NCBI GenBank assembly: GCA_973895155.1
Contig: OZ316892.1
Location: 14,818,001 to 14,882,000 of the forward strand
Origin: Marsupella aquatica
Taxonomy: Eukaryota; Marchantiophyta
Length of the DNA: 64,000 bases
Reading direction: 5' to 3'
Shown: one piece after another, positions 1 through 10,900 of the stretch
How positions within the stretch are numbered: the stretch's first letter is position 1
Layout: every line of letters starts with the position of its first letter
Notes under the pieces: generated by a model
What the model was told of the DNA's origin: nothing
Seen by the model: only the letters and a program-made list of their open reading frames with translations
Database searches by the model: none
Translations under genes and position numbers: made by a program

Positions 1-555
1 TCCTTGTCTACCTTCAACTGCCTCTTCGGCACTATATCCACCATCCTTGTTTACTCCAATTCCTCCTTCGTCCCTTCGGCCGAATTTCTCACCATAGTCT
101 CGTCTGTCTTCACCACTGGTTCCAAATGTGTCCTCTTCTGCAGCACTGCGTGAGACTAAATTGTGCGGAGAATCTTCTCCAACACCAAAAAGATGTGAAG
201 AATCGCCGGCAACAGAGGTATCATGGGCTTCTAATCTCTCCATGCGAGCTTGAGTTTCCATTCTAACATCTAACTTACTTCTATGAGCTCTGCCGTCACC
301 ATTTTGGAATTTCGAGAGGCTTTCCGCTGCTGGTGCGTGAGGCCGCCTCCCAAGTGACGTCCGAATGGGCAAAACACCTAATGAGAAGTCAGTAGCGGAC
401 TTCTTCGCTATCCTTGTTGTTGCCGATCTTCGGATAATCGAAGACTCTAATTTCAGTCCATTCGTCACTGCCAAACTCGCAAATCTCTGACCACCCGACG
501 GCCGATCTTTCCCTAGCCCTTGGTACAACAGCTCGCAGTGTGAAACTGACGCCAT
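1..555 (-). CDS. 5' part of an unrecognised gene, possibly plastid-targeted
   Basis: The frame starts at ATG 555-553 and stays open for 185 codons to the window edge, so the gene is cut at its 3' side. I do not recognise the family. The first ~80 residues begin MASVSH and are rich in Ser, Arg, Lys and Thr with few acidic residues, as in many plastid transit peptides. After that the chain turns hydrophilic and rich in Glu, Asp, Gly and Arg and looks disordered. Codon use is balanced and there is no low-complexity bias that would explain the open frame. A donor-like site (GAA|GTAAGT on the minus strand, near 277-265) lies inside the frame, so an intron is possible, although the frame reads through. 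The leader carries three tandem mini-uORFs at 600-642. Coding status is likely; the plastid call is an inference from composition. Confidence 0.6.
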   Translation of the reverse strand, partial: MASVSHCELLYQGLGKDRPSGGQRFASLAVTNGLKLESSIIRRSATTRIAKKSATDFSLGVLPIRTSLGRRPHAPAAESLSKFQNGDGRAHRSKLDVRMETQARMERLEAHDTSVAGDSSHLFGVGEDSPHNLVSRSAAEEDTFGTSGEDRRDYGEKFGRRDEGGIGVNKDGGYSAEEAVEGRQG

Positions 556-599
556 GGCTCCAGATGAAATTTGTCCTAGAATGTCGTCTGCTCCCTCCC

Positions 600-642
600 T
601 CAGGTGAGATTCATCAGGTGAGATTCATCAGGTGAGATTCAT
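600..642 (-). promoter_or_regulatory. Three tandem identical mini-uORFs in the leader of the 1-555 gene
   Basis: A 14-bp unit, CAGGTGAGATTCAT on the plus strand, is repeated exactly three times (601-614, 615-628, 629-642). On the minus strand each copy reads ATGAATCTCACCTGA, a four-codon ORF (Met-Asn-Leu-Thr-stop) whose stop shares its last A with the next ATG. The three uORFs (642-628, 628-614, 614-600) lie 45 bases or more upstream of the main ATG at 555. They matter only if transcription starts upstream of 642, which the sequence cannot show. Confidence 0.6.
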
Positions 643-1653
643 AACGAAATGAAAGATAAGCAAAACCTCTGTTATCAGAAGAAACTACCATATTGAATCA
701 CGGAAGATTTTCCCATTTTATATCGTGCTCGTGAACGCTGCGTGAGAGATGTTCAGGAGGTACTTAGCTTAGTTGGACGAAATCTCTGCCTAATTCCTGC
801 CTTCATGTTTGGTCAGTGCCAGCAGTTGTTCCGAAATGTTAGAGCCTCAGCAAGACTGAAAGCCTCAGCTGCACCACCACATGCCAAGAGAAGACATGTC
901 AACAGGTCATCATCATACTCTGCCTACCCTAGGCTTGGTTGCACTAATAATGTTCACAACCACAACTTCCCCTGCATGTGGAAGTGTCCAAGATTTCCCC
1001 ATTTTTTCATATTTCAATCACTCTTCTCCTCTAGCATGCCAGTTTACTCCACAATTTCAGAAAAAATCTACTTTTAATGGTAACTACGGGTAACCAGTAG
1101 CTTTTGAAGGGCAGTTGTGCTTTAAACAGGGTATTTTTCAGGATTTTACTTTTTTCCAGAGTGGCTCAAAAGATTCCCTATTTCAATTATTTTGGTGATG
1201 GTCAGATCTCCCTACATTTAAGGTTAGATTCTGGCTAGGAATTTTAGCCAAAAGTGGCGAAATATTTTTGGAGGGGGAATTTGGCAAATTTTTGCCACAA
1301 AACAAATGTTGCACTTAAACCACCACTCGCTGCACCTAAACCACCACTAGCCATGACAAAAACTTACACCACATTTTACTATAAAGAGTGTCTTTTCACC
1401 ATAAAGAGTGTCCTTTCCTAATTTGTGATTTTGTGGAGCAATGTGGAAGGGGAGAGGAGAAGAATGAGAGGAAAGTGAAAAAGAGAAGAATCTTGAACAC
1501 TTCACGCTTTTACATGGTTAGCCATGGTTTAAGGACCACTGGTTTTTCATTATGAGTTATTTTGTAGATTGTATATGATTGAACCCGCCACGTACATAGG
1601 GACACAGTATACAGGAGACAACATACCTTACAACGGAATGAGGACCACTGGTG
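643..1653. other. Non-coding spacer, presumed promoter side of the 1-555 gene
   Basis: No coding region is supported. The short open frames at 742-1093 have no recognisable similarity and no splice context. The stretch is AT-rich. 1551-1626 holds one copy of a ~75-bp sequence that recurs at the centre and on the right flank of the adjacent palindrome. Confidence 0.5.
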
Positions 1654-1700
1654 TTCCATTATGACTTACTAGCTCAATACCCGTGCGTTGCACAAAAGAA

Positions 1701-2182
1701 GTCATGTCGGCCAAGATGTCGTTGAGAAAAAAAGATGCCGTGTCGGCCAAGAGGTCGTTGAGAGAAAAGATGTAGTGTCAGCCAAGAGGTTGTGGAGAGA
1801 AAAAGATGTTGTGTCGGCCAAGAGGTCGTGGAGAGAAAAGATGTAGTGTCGGCCAAGAGGTCGTGGAGAAAAAAGATGTAGTGTCAGCCAAGAGGTCATG
1901 GAGAGAAAAGATGTTGTGTCGGCCAAGAGGTCGTTGAGAGAAAAGAAGTCGTTGAGAAAAAAAGATGGCCAAGAGGTTGTTAAGAGAAAAGAAGTCATTG
2001 AGGAAAAAATTTGTCATTTTGGTCAAGAGGTCGTTGAGAAAAAAGATGTCATGTCGGCCAAGATGTTGTCAAGAAAACAATTGTCATGTCGGCCAAGGTG
2101 TTGTTGAGAAAAAATATGTCGTGTCAGCAAAGACATCATTGAGGGAAAAGATGTCATGTCAGCCAAGACATCGTTGAGGGAA
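1701..2182. repeat. Left-arm tandem array, ~35-bp unit
   Basis: About 13-14 degenerate copies of a unit containing GTCGGCCAAGAGGTCGTGGA followed by GAGAAAAGATGT. Spacing is 35-36 bp in the middle and shorter towards 2000-2180. The multiple overlapping open frames here simply reflect a repeat without stop codons; the repetitive peptides (TTSWPT and similar) are not taken as coding. Confidence 0.8.
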
Positions 2183-4981
2183 AATACCCGTGCATTGCAC
2201 AAAAGATGTCCTTGAAGTCATTTTGCCAAAGATGCCATTATGTGAAAGATGTTGATAAGAAAAATGTGTCATTTTGCCAAAGATATCGTGAAGTAAAAGA
2301 TGTTATAAAGAAAAAAAAGGTGTCGTTTCATCCAAGTTGTCATTATGTGAAAGATGTTATGAAGTAAAAAGTCAAGGAGAGCAGGAGCAAGTCTTTTTCT
2401 TTGTTTGTTTTTTACCCAAAATGCCCTTGCATTTGAATGGTGACCACTCTATACATTGGCGCAATGTTATATTATCGGTTTCAGGTTTAAGGTTTTAGGG
2501 TTTAGCAAAGATGACCATTTTATCGCTATCCTTTCAATCCCCGTGCATTGCATAAAAGATGTTGTTTGGTTAAAGATGTTGTTGAGAAATAGCTCATGGT
2601 GCAAAAGATATCATTGAATAAAAAATTGCACAAAATTTTTTGTTGAATGAAAGATATCATTGTGCAAAATACTGGCCACGGCAGCCACAAAAGTTCCCTT
2701 TTTTTTTCTCCTTGCACAAAAAAATTCTTTGAATAAAAGACGTCATTGCACAAACCACTGGCTATGACAACCACAAAAGTATAACAAAATGAGAGGTGTT
2801 TTTCCCCCCTTTTAAACTTTTTTTCCTCTTATGTTCCTTTTAAACCTTAACCTCCCCCTTTTCCCCATTTCACCATCACTCCACTCGCTCGCCGCCCCCT
2901 CCCTCCCCACCCATGCGCGACTGGAGCCCTTCGAGGGGCTGCCCTACATTGCAAGTGTGCCCCTGGCCCGACAACTTGCCATCAACGTCCGTGTCATGCG
3001 TTTCACTATGTCTTTGGGCCTTATTACTGTTGTTTTTTGGCATTGAAAATGATAGTGCAAATGACTCTAAAAATCACCACAAATATTGGGAGAACAATTT
3101 TTTATTTATCAAGTGACTAAAATATTATTAGCAATTAAACTCCTCTTATCACTATTATACAAAACTATGTTGCACATAATATTGAATATGTAGAATACTC
3201 TGAGTATGTACAATACTGATCATGGAGGCCTGGAGGGAGTATCCTCCTTGATCCTCGTGCATTGATTGTCGTGCATTAATTAAAGTCTTTCACTTTTTGG
3301 GGTGTCTCGTGTGATTATTTGGCTTGTCTTGGACAATGGTGTAACTTTTTGTGTCACACTAAACTCAATACACATTTTGATTTTATTACTTACCTTTGAT
3401 TACATTTTTAAATTTTTATGCCCTTCAAATTTGAATGACGACCACTCTAAAAAGTGGCGCAACTGTGTATTATACTTTAGTATTTTGTCTATTATATATG
3501 GTTGAACCCAACTACGCAAGGACACACAGGAGACAAAATCAAGAACTATAATACACAGTTGCGCCACTTTTTAGAGTGATCTTCATTCAAATTTGCAGGG
3601 CACAAAAATTAAAAAAATCTGGTCAAAGATAAACAATAAAGCCAAAGTGTGAATTAAATTTAGTGTGAGTCACAAAAAGTTGCACAGTTGCCCAAGACAA
3701 GCAAGAATAATTACACTAGACACAAAAAAAGAAGTGAAAGACTTTAATAAAATGCACAAGGACCAATGCACAAGGATCAAGGAGTATACTCACATGCAAG
3801 TTTGTATTGTACATATTCATTGTACACATATATTACATATTGTGTGCGTCATAATTTTGTGTAATAATGGTAAAAGTAGTTTAATTGCTAATAATATTTG
3901 TCACTAGATCAATAAAAAAAATTCTCCCAATATTTGTGGTGATTTTACAGTTATTTATAGTGTCATTTTCAATGCAAAAAACAAAAGTAATAGAGCCCAA
4001 AGACAATAGAAGCACATGGGATGGGCATTGATAGCAAGGTATCGGGCCAGGGGCACACTCGCAATGTAGGGTAGCCCCTCAATCTCACATGGGTGGGGAG
4101 GGGGGGCTGAACGAGTGGAGTGATGGTGAATGTGAAAAAAAGAAGACCAAAAATAAGAAAATGGGGAAATGGGGAAAAGGGGGAGGTTAAGGTTTAAAAG
4201 GAACATAAGAGAAAAAAAGGAAAAGAGGAAACAAAAAGGGGAAAAAAACACCTCTCATTTTGTTTTACTTTTGTGGTTGTCATAGCCAGTCTTTTGCACA
4301 AGGACATCTTTTATTCAAGAATTTTTGTGTGCAAGGAGAAAAAAGAAAAAAAGTAAAGGGAACTTTTGTGGCTGCCATAGCCACTATTTTGAACAATGAT
4401 ATCTTTCACTCAACAAAAGTTTTTGTGCAATAATGTATTTTAACAATTATTATTTTTATTCAACGATTATCTTTTGCACCACATACGATCTATTTCTCAA
4501 CAACATCTTTAACCAAACAACATCTATTATGCAACACAGAGGGATTGAAAGGATATCGAGAGAATGGTCATCTTTGCTAAACCCTAAAACACTAAACCTG
4601 AAACTGATAATATAACGTTGCTCCAATTTATAGTGGTCGCCATTCAAATGCATGGGCATTTTGGGTAAAACAAAACAAAACAAAGAAGAAGACTCACTCC
4701 TTCTTAGTTTCCTTGATTTTTTACTTCATAGAACATCTTTCACAGAACAATAGCTTGGGTAAAAAACCCCATTTTTCTTTTAACATCTTTTACTTCACGA
4801 TATCTTTGGCAAAATGACACCTTTTTCTTAATAACACCTTTCACACAATGACATGTTTGGCAAAATGACTTTTTTTTAAGACTTCTTTTTACTTTGTGAC
4901 ATCTTTCACTTAACAACATCTTGGGCAACACGACATCTTATTTCTTAACAACATCTTTTGTGCAATGCACGGGTATTTTCC

Positions 4982-5430
4982 GTGAACGATGTCTTGGCCG
5001 ACACAACGTTTTTTTCTCAACAACATCTTCGCCAACATGACAATTTTTTCTCAACGACGTCTTGGCTGACACAACATCTTTTTTCTCAACGACTTCTTGG
5101 CCGACATGACATTTTTTTGCTCAATGATCTTTTGGCCAACACGACGTCTTTTTTCTCAACGTCTTCTTGGCCGACACGACATCTTTTTTTCTCAATGACC
5201 TCTTGGGCGACACGACATCTTTTTTTCTCAACGACATCTTGACCAACACAACTTCTTTTCTCTCAATGACCTCTTGGGCCACATGACATCTTTACTCTCA
5301 ACAACCTCTTGGGCGACACGACATCTTTTCTCTCCACGACCTCTTGGGCAACACTACATCTTTTTTCTCCATGACCTGTTGGCTGACACTACCTCATTTT
5401 TTCTCAATGACATCTTGGCTGACACGACTT
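4982..5430. repeat. Right-arm tandem array, ~35-bp unit (inverted copy of 1701-2182)
   Basis: Degenerate copies of the complementary unit (TCTTGGCCGACACGACATCT then TTTTTCTCAACGAC) in the orientation opposite to the left array. It ends next to the outer terminus TTTTGTGCAACGCACGGGTA. Confidence 0.8.
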
Positions 5431-6702
5431 CTTTTGTGCAACGCACGGGTATTGAGCTATACTTCATAATGGAATGAACAGGTTCTTTTAGCTTCACGTG
5501 AAGGGTGTTTGGGTGATTAGACTATACACTTAAGGACAACTGGTGTTCCATTATGAGTTATTTTGTCAATCCTATATGGTCAACCTGTGTATGCAAGGAC
5601 ATAGTATATATGCGGCAAAATACCTCATAATGGAATGAGCAGGTCCTCTTAGCTCAAGTTTAAGGGTGTTTGGACGAGTGTTTGGGTCATTCAAACACTG
5701 ACATATCCACTGAGCAATGCGCAGCCTAAAGCCTCAAAATGTGAAGAATCACCTTGAACAAAATGCAGCAAGGACAATCTCTTATGACGAGAAGATGCAA
5801 TGTCCATACAATCTAGAGCATTTTTTCCTATTTTGCAGCATTCTTATGCCCTCAGCGCGCTCTGGGATAAGATCCATGTGGACTAAGCAAAATGCACCAT
5901 GGGAGAAATCCAATCAATCATTCAATCAATACACTTTGAGGGGAAAGTGTGAATAATATCATTGACAACCAAAAAATCACTCCCAGTGGACTGTCGTCAA
6001 CGCCTACAAACTAAGACATAGAAGGGATAAACTAACATTGGCAGGCATCAAATCAAACATCAAGCAAGCAAGCAAACAAACAAACTCTATAATACCCTAT
6101 CCTGCCAAAAATGTCCATGGTCCTCTACAAAATCAGAAAAAAATTGGAAGTCAATCCTGGCCCCTAATCCAAAAGAAAAAACATTGGCACCGTCACATCC
6201 ATCCATACTCCCTTCTATCTCAATTGCATGCCTGAGCTGCTCAAAGACCTGATGAAACCTGACCAAATTGATGAAAAATTTCATGGATGACCAAATTGAT
6301 GACCCGAGATGAAAAATTGATGAAACCTGACCAATTGATGACATTTTTGCAACGAAAAGTAGTTCAACAACGTCCTTGCCTCACCAAGAGTTTTTTTGCT
6401 TAGTTAGTAAGGAGTTTTGGGGTAGAGAGTGAACCAGAGGCTGTCTGGAATCACCTTTGATAGGTTGTGCCTCCCAAAAGCAAAAGGAATAATTTTGTTC
6501 CTCCGTTTTATTCCGGATCTGGTTACTTTTTCTCTAAAAGAAGCTTTAAACAAACTGGAAATCTTCCTTTCTAGTTATAAGCTCTGATGGGGTCTCCATC
6601 TAAGCCTACCGTCTCAAATGGGATCCCACTGTCCTCTTTAAATGAAAACAAATCACTCAAATCATGTCATTGTGATTCAAATGCATGTTTCCTGCCGAAG
6701 CA

Positions 6703-6800
6703 GGCATGGCTGTGTTAGCTCACTTGAGTAGTAAGTCATAGGCCTTTGGTTCAAATATTGTAACTGGCTTATGTAGTCTCCCTTCCCATGGGGTTAAAAA
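6703..6800 (+). mobile_element. SINE-like element (tRNA-derived), copy 1
   Basis: About 98 bp with a box-A-like stretch GTTAGCTCACTTGAGTAG, then a box-B-like stretch TTGGTTCAAATATTG about 30 bp downstream, and an A-rich tail (GGTTAAAAAAATAAATTAAG). A second copy lies at 32283-32378. The paired repeat around 17390 runs from a TTCAAATGC-like block straight to TTTCCATAGATG, so it looks like an unoccupied site. No clear target duplication was found. Confidence 0.55.
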
Positions 6801-7070
6801 AATAAATTAAGAATGTGGGTTTCCATAGATGGCATGGAAGCTTACTAATCCTATCCTAACAAAAGGTTTAAAATTAAAAAAATCTTGTCCTAGCAAGCTT
6901 ATAGCTGTTTGTTTTGCTTTTGAAAGTTTCTGGTTGGTCTCTAGGCCCAAGCATGGTGAATCTGCCAAATTGGCTGTGAGGTAATGCCTAATTGTACCTG
7001 GGGCCTACTATTTGGGGGGGGGGGGGGGGATTTACTGGCCACGATAGGTAGATTCAACCATAGGTACATA

Positions 7071-7265
7071 GCTCCATTCCCTAGATAGCCTGATTTAGAG
7101 CAAAATAAATGATGTTCTAACTAAAGTGATGTTGAGTGAAAACGTTATTAATGGGTAGCATCGACCATATGGTTTACATTGCTCCATTTCCTAGATAGCC
7201 GTGATTTAGAGTAAAATAAGTGATGTCCTAACTCAAGTGATGCCGAGTGAAAATGTTATCAATGC
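7071..7265. repeat. Tandem duplication, ~110-bp period
   Basis: GCTCCATTCCCTAGATAGCC at 7071 recurs as GCTCCATTTCCTAGATAGCC at 7181. The following blocks (GATTTAGAG, AAAATAA, TGATGT, TAACT, AAGTGATG, GAGTGAAAA) appear in the same order in both. Confidence 0.75.
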
Positions 7266-7279
7266 GACTTTTCTCCATT

Positions 7280-7963
7280 TCTGTACAACATGTGGAAACC
7301 AACCTATCCACAAGCAAAAAGGTAATGTGTACACAGCATCCAATGACAATCAGTAAATTTGATTGGTTTATCTTCCAGAATTATGGCAAAAATGTCTTCC
7401 CATCACAATAAGGGGAGAAGCAACACAATTTCGAGTAAGACTGACTCCAGAATTGGCTTGTTTACTGAATCTGGAGAAAAGAATCTGGATGTACAATTGT
7501 AACTGCACTGCACCCGAAGTGTCTGCATGGAGGGTATACATTGCAAGCTCACCTCAGTTCATGATGTCCTTTGTAGACATCCACTGAGCATGAGGCGAGA
7601 AAACTGCAGATCATTTTGGGTGCAGCCTGCAATTGCGGTGAACAAAATTTCATGTTGTGGATTTTACTGGCGAGCTAGTCCAAATTTTACAATCACAACC
7701 CTCCACTGGAGCCTATTGGAGCTGTCACGATGCTGGTAAACATTGCAAAGAATGAACCGATGATACAAAGCATTTGAATAAAATTGATGAAGGAAGCCCA
7801 AATCCAGATCCTTGTAGCTTCCACTCACAGTCCAGCCCAACTGGTTCTCGCTTGTGAAATGTATCTACTTTTATAGATAAAGTTGTCAAGTAATTGCCAC
7901 AATCCTGTGAACACAAGAAATACTTGAAGGAACTTGAATACAGCCGGCCAGAAGGGCCTTCCT
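7280..7963 (-). other. 3' flank of CLC copy A, homologous to the 3' flank of copy B
   Basis: Downstream of the copy A stop, the minus-strand sequence matches the plus strand at 39873-40480 in many blocks, for example GTACAATTGTAACTGCACTG at 7491 against its complement near 40350, and TGTTGCTTCTCCCCTTATT. This shows that the inverted duplication included the 3' UTR and at least 0.6 kb of flank. The short open frames here are not conserved between the two copies. Confidence 0.65.
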
Positions 7964-10900
7964 TCAATGGCCGTCCAAAAGAGGTCCATCATCGTCCTCT
8001 ACATCCTTGGCGAGTAGGGCAGCGATTCGTTTTGATGCCTCCTCTCTGTGACAGCAAGTTTACAGCACTTAAGTGAAGAACACACTACCTTAGGTCAAAG
8101 GATATGATCAGGGTACTAGTGGAAAGAACTATATTAACTCCACAAAGATTATGTAGTTTTATTTTTATCCTTCATGTATAGAAATCTAAAGACCGAGTCT
8201 GGTTTATTCGCTTGATACAAGTCAACACTCTCAAGTGTTCAACAGCTTGGAAGAGTCCCATGTTCAAAATTTCACGTATCAAAGGGGGCGCCCTGTCGTG
8301 GTCTTTAGGGATGTTAACTTTACATACAAAAGTGAGGACATACCTAACACACCCAGGAATTGCATCACGGTCAATCAGGCCAACAACATGACGACCCTCA
8401 TCCTGCCATCGTTTCCCTGCTCGTGCCACAACTGGAAGTTGCTTAAATCCAGAAGAATCCATAATCTCTATAACGGCCCTGAGACTCATGTCTGGAAAGC
8501 ACACCACAAGGTCCGTATCTTGGCCTTGATTATCTCCCTTGCCACTACACATTGCAGCAACCAACATCTTGTCCACCTGCATTTTTTTCGGATTAATGTC
8601 AATAGCTGTGAGTTGGAAAGTTTGCAGAAGTGTTTCACCCATTTGTACGTGCAAGTTCGAGTTCAAATGTAAGACATTTGTGAACAAGACTCATGAATGC
8701 CGATGTCCCAAGTTCCCGACGAAGCTACAACGCTAGTGCACACCTTGTGGCAGAGCATTTTGCTGCTCACACAACCTCAGTGTCACATTATCCGCGAAGG
8801 GTTACGCAGATTTCAATCTTATGTACAGCAAGGGTCAATCTTCCGAGACTTACATCGACCACCGCTCGATGTCCCCTGTAAGAACTTTCTGCAGCTCGCA
8901 TAACTTCATTCTCAAGATCCGAAAAAGTGAAGATACCCTCTAAGAGATCATTCTCATCTACAACAAGGGCACATCGCTGCTGCTTTAAAAGTATCTGTCC
9001 AATGGTCTCCTTGACTGTTGCAATGGCTTGAACTTTGACAAAGGTTTTGGACATTGCTTGAGAGACCTGTAGCACACCCATGATCAGACAATAAGGATAT
9101 GGTCAGACTCGTCTGGCACAGTTTAAAGCCTTCAATACCCAATGTGAGAGATGTAAATATCACATGACCTCGTGCTGCGCATGAAAAATCAATAAAGTTT
9201 CAATCAACACTGAAACTAGGCCAACAAACCAGGATCCGTCAAAAGAAAATGCCACTTTAGTACTGTCCTGCAGTTTCCAGGGACAAACCTTTATGCTGTC
9301 CTTCAGTTCAGCATCTGAAACCACATTTGGTCCTTCATAATCATCCAGTCTACAAAGTTCCAATTCTGTTCCACTGCCAGTGCGTCTCCACACCAGTTGC
9401 TCATGGCCACTGTGATCAACTACTCCTTCATCCGCCCCTAAATGTTGAAATGATCTGCCACCAAATGGTACAGATGTCGCAAAGTGCTTTTCAGTGGTTT
9501 GTTTTGCAACTGCAGCAACCCAAATGGCTACTCCTATTCCACCCTGGGAGACAAGACCAACCATCAAGGTCGATAAATGAGGACAAAGATGAGGCCGATA
9601 AATAAGGACAAAGATTCGTGAAAGAGAGAGCCAAGACACCATCTCAAATGTGTCGACGACCCCATTCAGTCACGGATTTGTCAGTTTTGCAAGAGGATTT
9701 TTCCAAAATTCAGGAAACCATGCGAGAATTTACAGAGCAAGTGCACAACTATATTCTAGGTATGAAAATACAAATAGGTATGAAAGTACAAATACGAAAA
9801 AAATAATTATTTAAACTTTTAGTATGACAGCGATCTGTTCAACGCACTCAAACTTAGATAATCACATGAGCCCTATGACTTGCTTGACTACGTGGAAACC
9901 ATATTAAAAGCTCCATCTCGCTGTTTTAAGAAGACAAAACTCTCTTTGCAACATGATCAATCACTTGTCCATACGGTGGTCACTTGAGTGCAACATATGC
10001 ATTGAAAGGAAAAGGAACAGTGCGATATGGAGACACTCAAGCCTCAGTTAAATAGGAACTAATAGCACCTCATACCATAAGAGGAAGCAGAATGTGATAG
10101 TCTTTTGTCAGCTCAAAAAGAAGTAGTACAGACGTCAACGGAACAGAGCACACCGCTGCTAGTAATGCTGCCATGCCCACCTGTCAATGTAGAATCATAT
10201 GTCAAACATTCTTTATGACATTAATTTAACCAATGGCAGGCCAAGCCACGTTGCAGGCATGTTGGATTAAGCTGCTCTCACAAAATTATCACATCACATT
10301 ACTCCCACCTAGCCCATGTCACGCAAGCAAGACTAACAGGCGAGGCATCCAGAGTTTGATCCCTCTCCAATGGCAGGCTCATCATACGAATGAAGCAATG
10401 CTTACAAAGAATCGTAGTTAGGTAATCCAAAGACTATACCAGAGCATAAGCCTGTGGATGCGCAACAGTGTCTTGACCAGGTAGGGCAGCACCAATTATT
10501 TTCCCGGCAATGGTACCATATACAGAACCAACCGCTGCTCCTATGAACAAGCTGGGGGCATAGACACCACCGACAAGTCCTGACCCTTTCGAGAACGCAG
10601 TCGCAACAACCTTGGCGCAAATCAGTTGTGTCACCAACCCTGCTCCTGGAGCAACTGCTGATTTCCCTGAGTGTAAGATCTCATCCACATTGTAAAATCC
10701 CCAGTACAGTACTCCTGGATACTTTAAAGCAATTACGCCGGTTACAAGGCCTCCAATAGCTGGGGTAACAGTTAAAGGTACGCCAATTTGATCCCTTATA
10801 AACTCAAACACTTCAGTGAAATATGCTGTCATACGAACGAAGATCACACTCACAACACCACAAACTCCCCCCAGGAGGAGATAAAGAGGTAGTTCTGTGC

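Larger units (their letters stand above)
1654..5476. mobile_element. Foldback-like element: giant imperfect palindrome with tandem-repeat termini
   Basis: The left arm (1654-3474) is the reverse complement of the right arm (3547-5476), with a spacer of only ~72 bp (3475-3546). The outermost ends match closely: AGCTCAATACCCGTGCGTTG at 1671 pairs with its complement ending at 5458, and similarity extends to TTCCATTATGA at 1654. The outer ~500 bp of each arm is an array of ~35-bp repeats. Further in come CCCGTGCATTGCAC-type motifs (2186, 2538, 4960), a CT-rich stretch (2825-2915 and 4080-4215), and an innermost pair TGGCGCAACTGTGT/ACACAGTTGCGCCA (3455 and 3552). No transposase is encoded. Long inverted arms built of short tandem repeats are the hallmark of Foldback-type elements; assignment to that class is by architecture only. 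Confidence 0.75.
5740..7265 (+). repeat. Diverged dispersed repeat, copy 1 (paired with 16230-17680)
   Basis: Same order and orientation of blocks as 16230-17680: GGATAAGATCCAT, AAGTGTGAATAATATCATTG, TTTCCATAGATGGCATGGAA, AAGCATGGTGAATCTGCCAA, and CTCCATTCCCTAGATAGC. Between blocks similarity is patchy, so the copies are old. This copy additionally contains a SINE-like insertion (6703-6800), a 17-base poly-G run near 7014-7030 and a tandem duplication at 7071-7265. No open frame is shared by both copies, so its identity as a transposon or a segmental duplicate is unknown. Confidence 0.6.

Noticed and set aside
1674-2177. Open frames with peptides like TTSWPTRHLF in both palindrome arms
   Set aside because: They arise in several frames at once from ~35-bp repeats without stop codons; no conserved frame, start context or domain.
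8235-8672. 145-codon plus-strand frame
   Set aside because: Antisense shadow of CLC copy A exon 8 and adjacent introns; copy B has no equivalent antisense frame of the same kind.
10320-10400. tRNA-like T-arm sequence (AGTTTGATCCCTCTCC) in CLC intron 4
   Set aside because: Present in both CLC copies, but no cloverleaf or box A can be drawn; at most an old SINE fragment.
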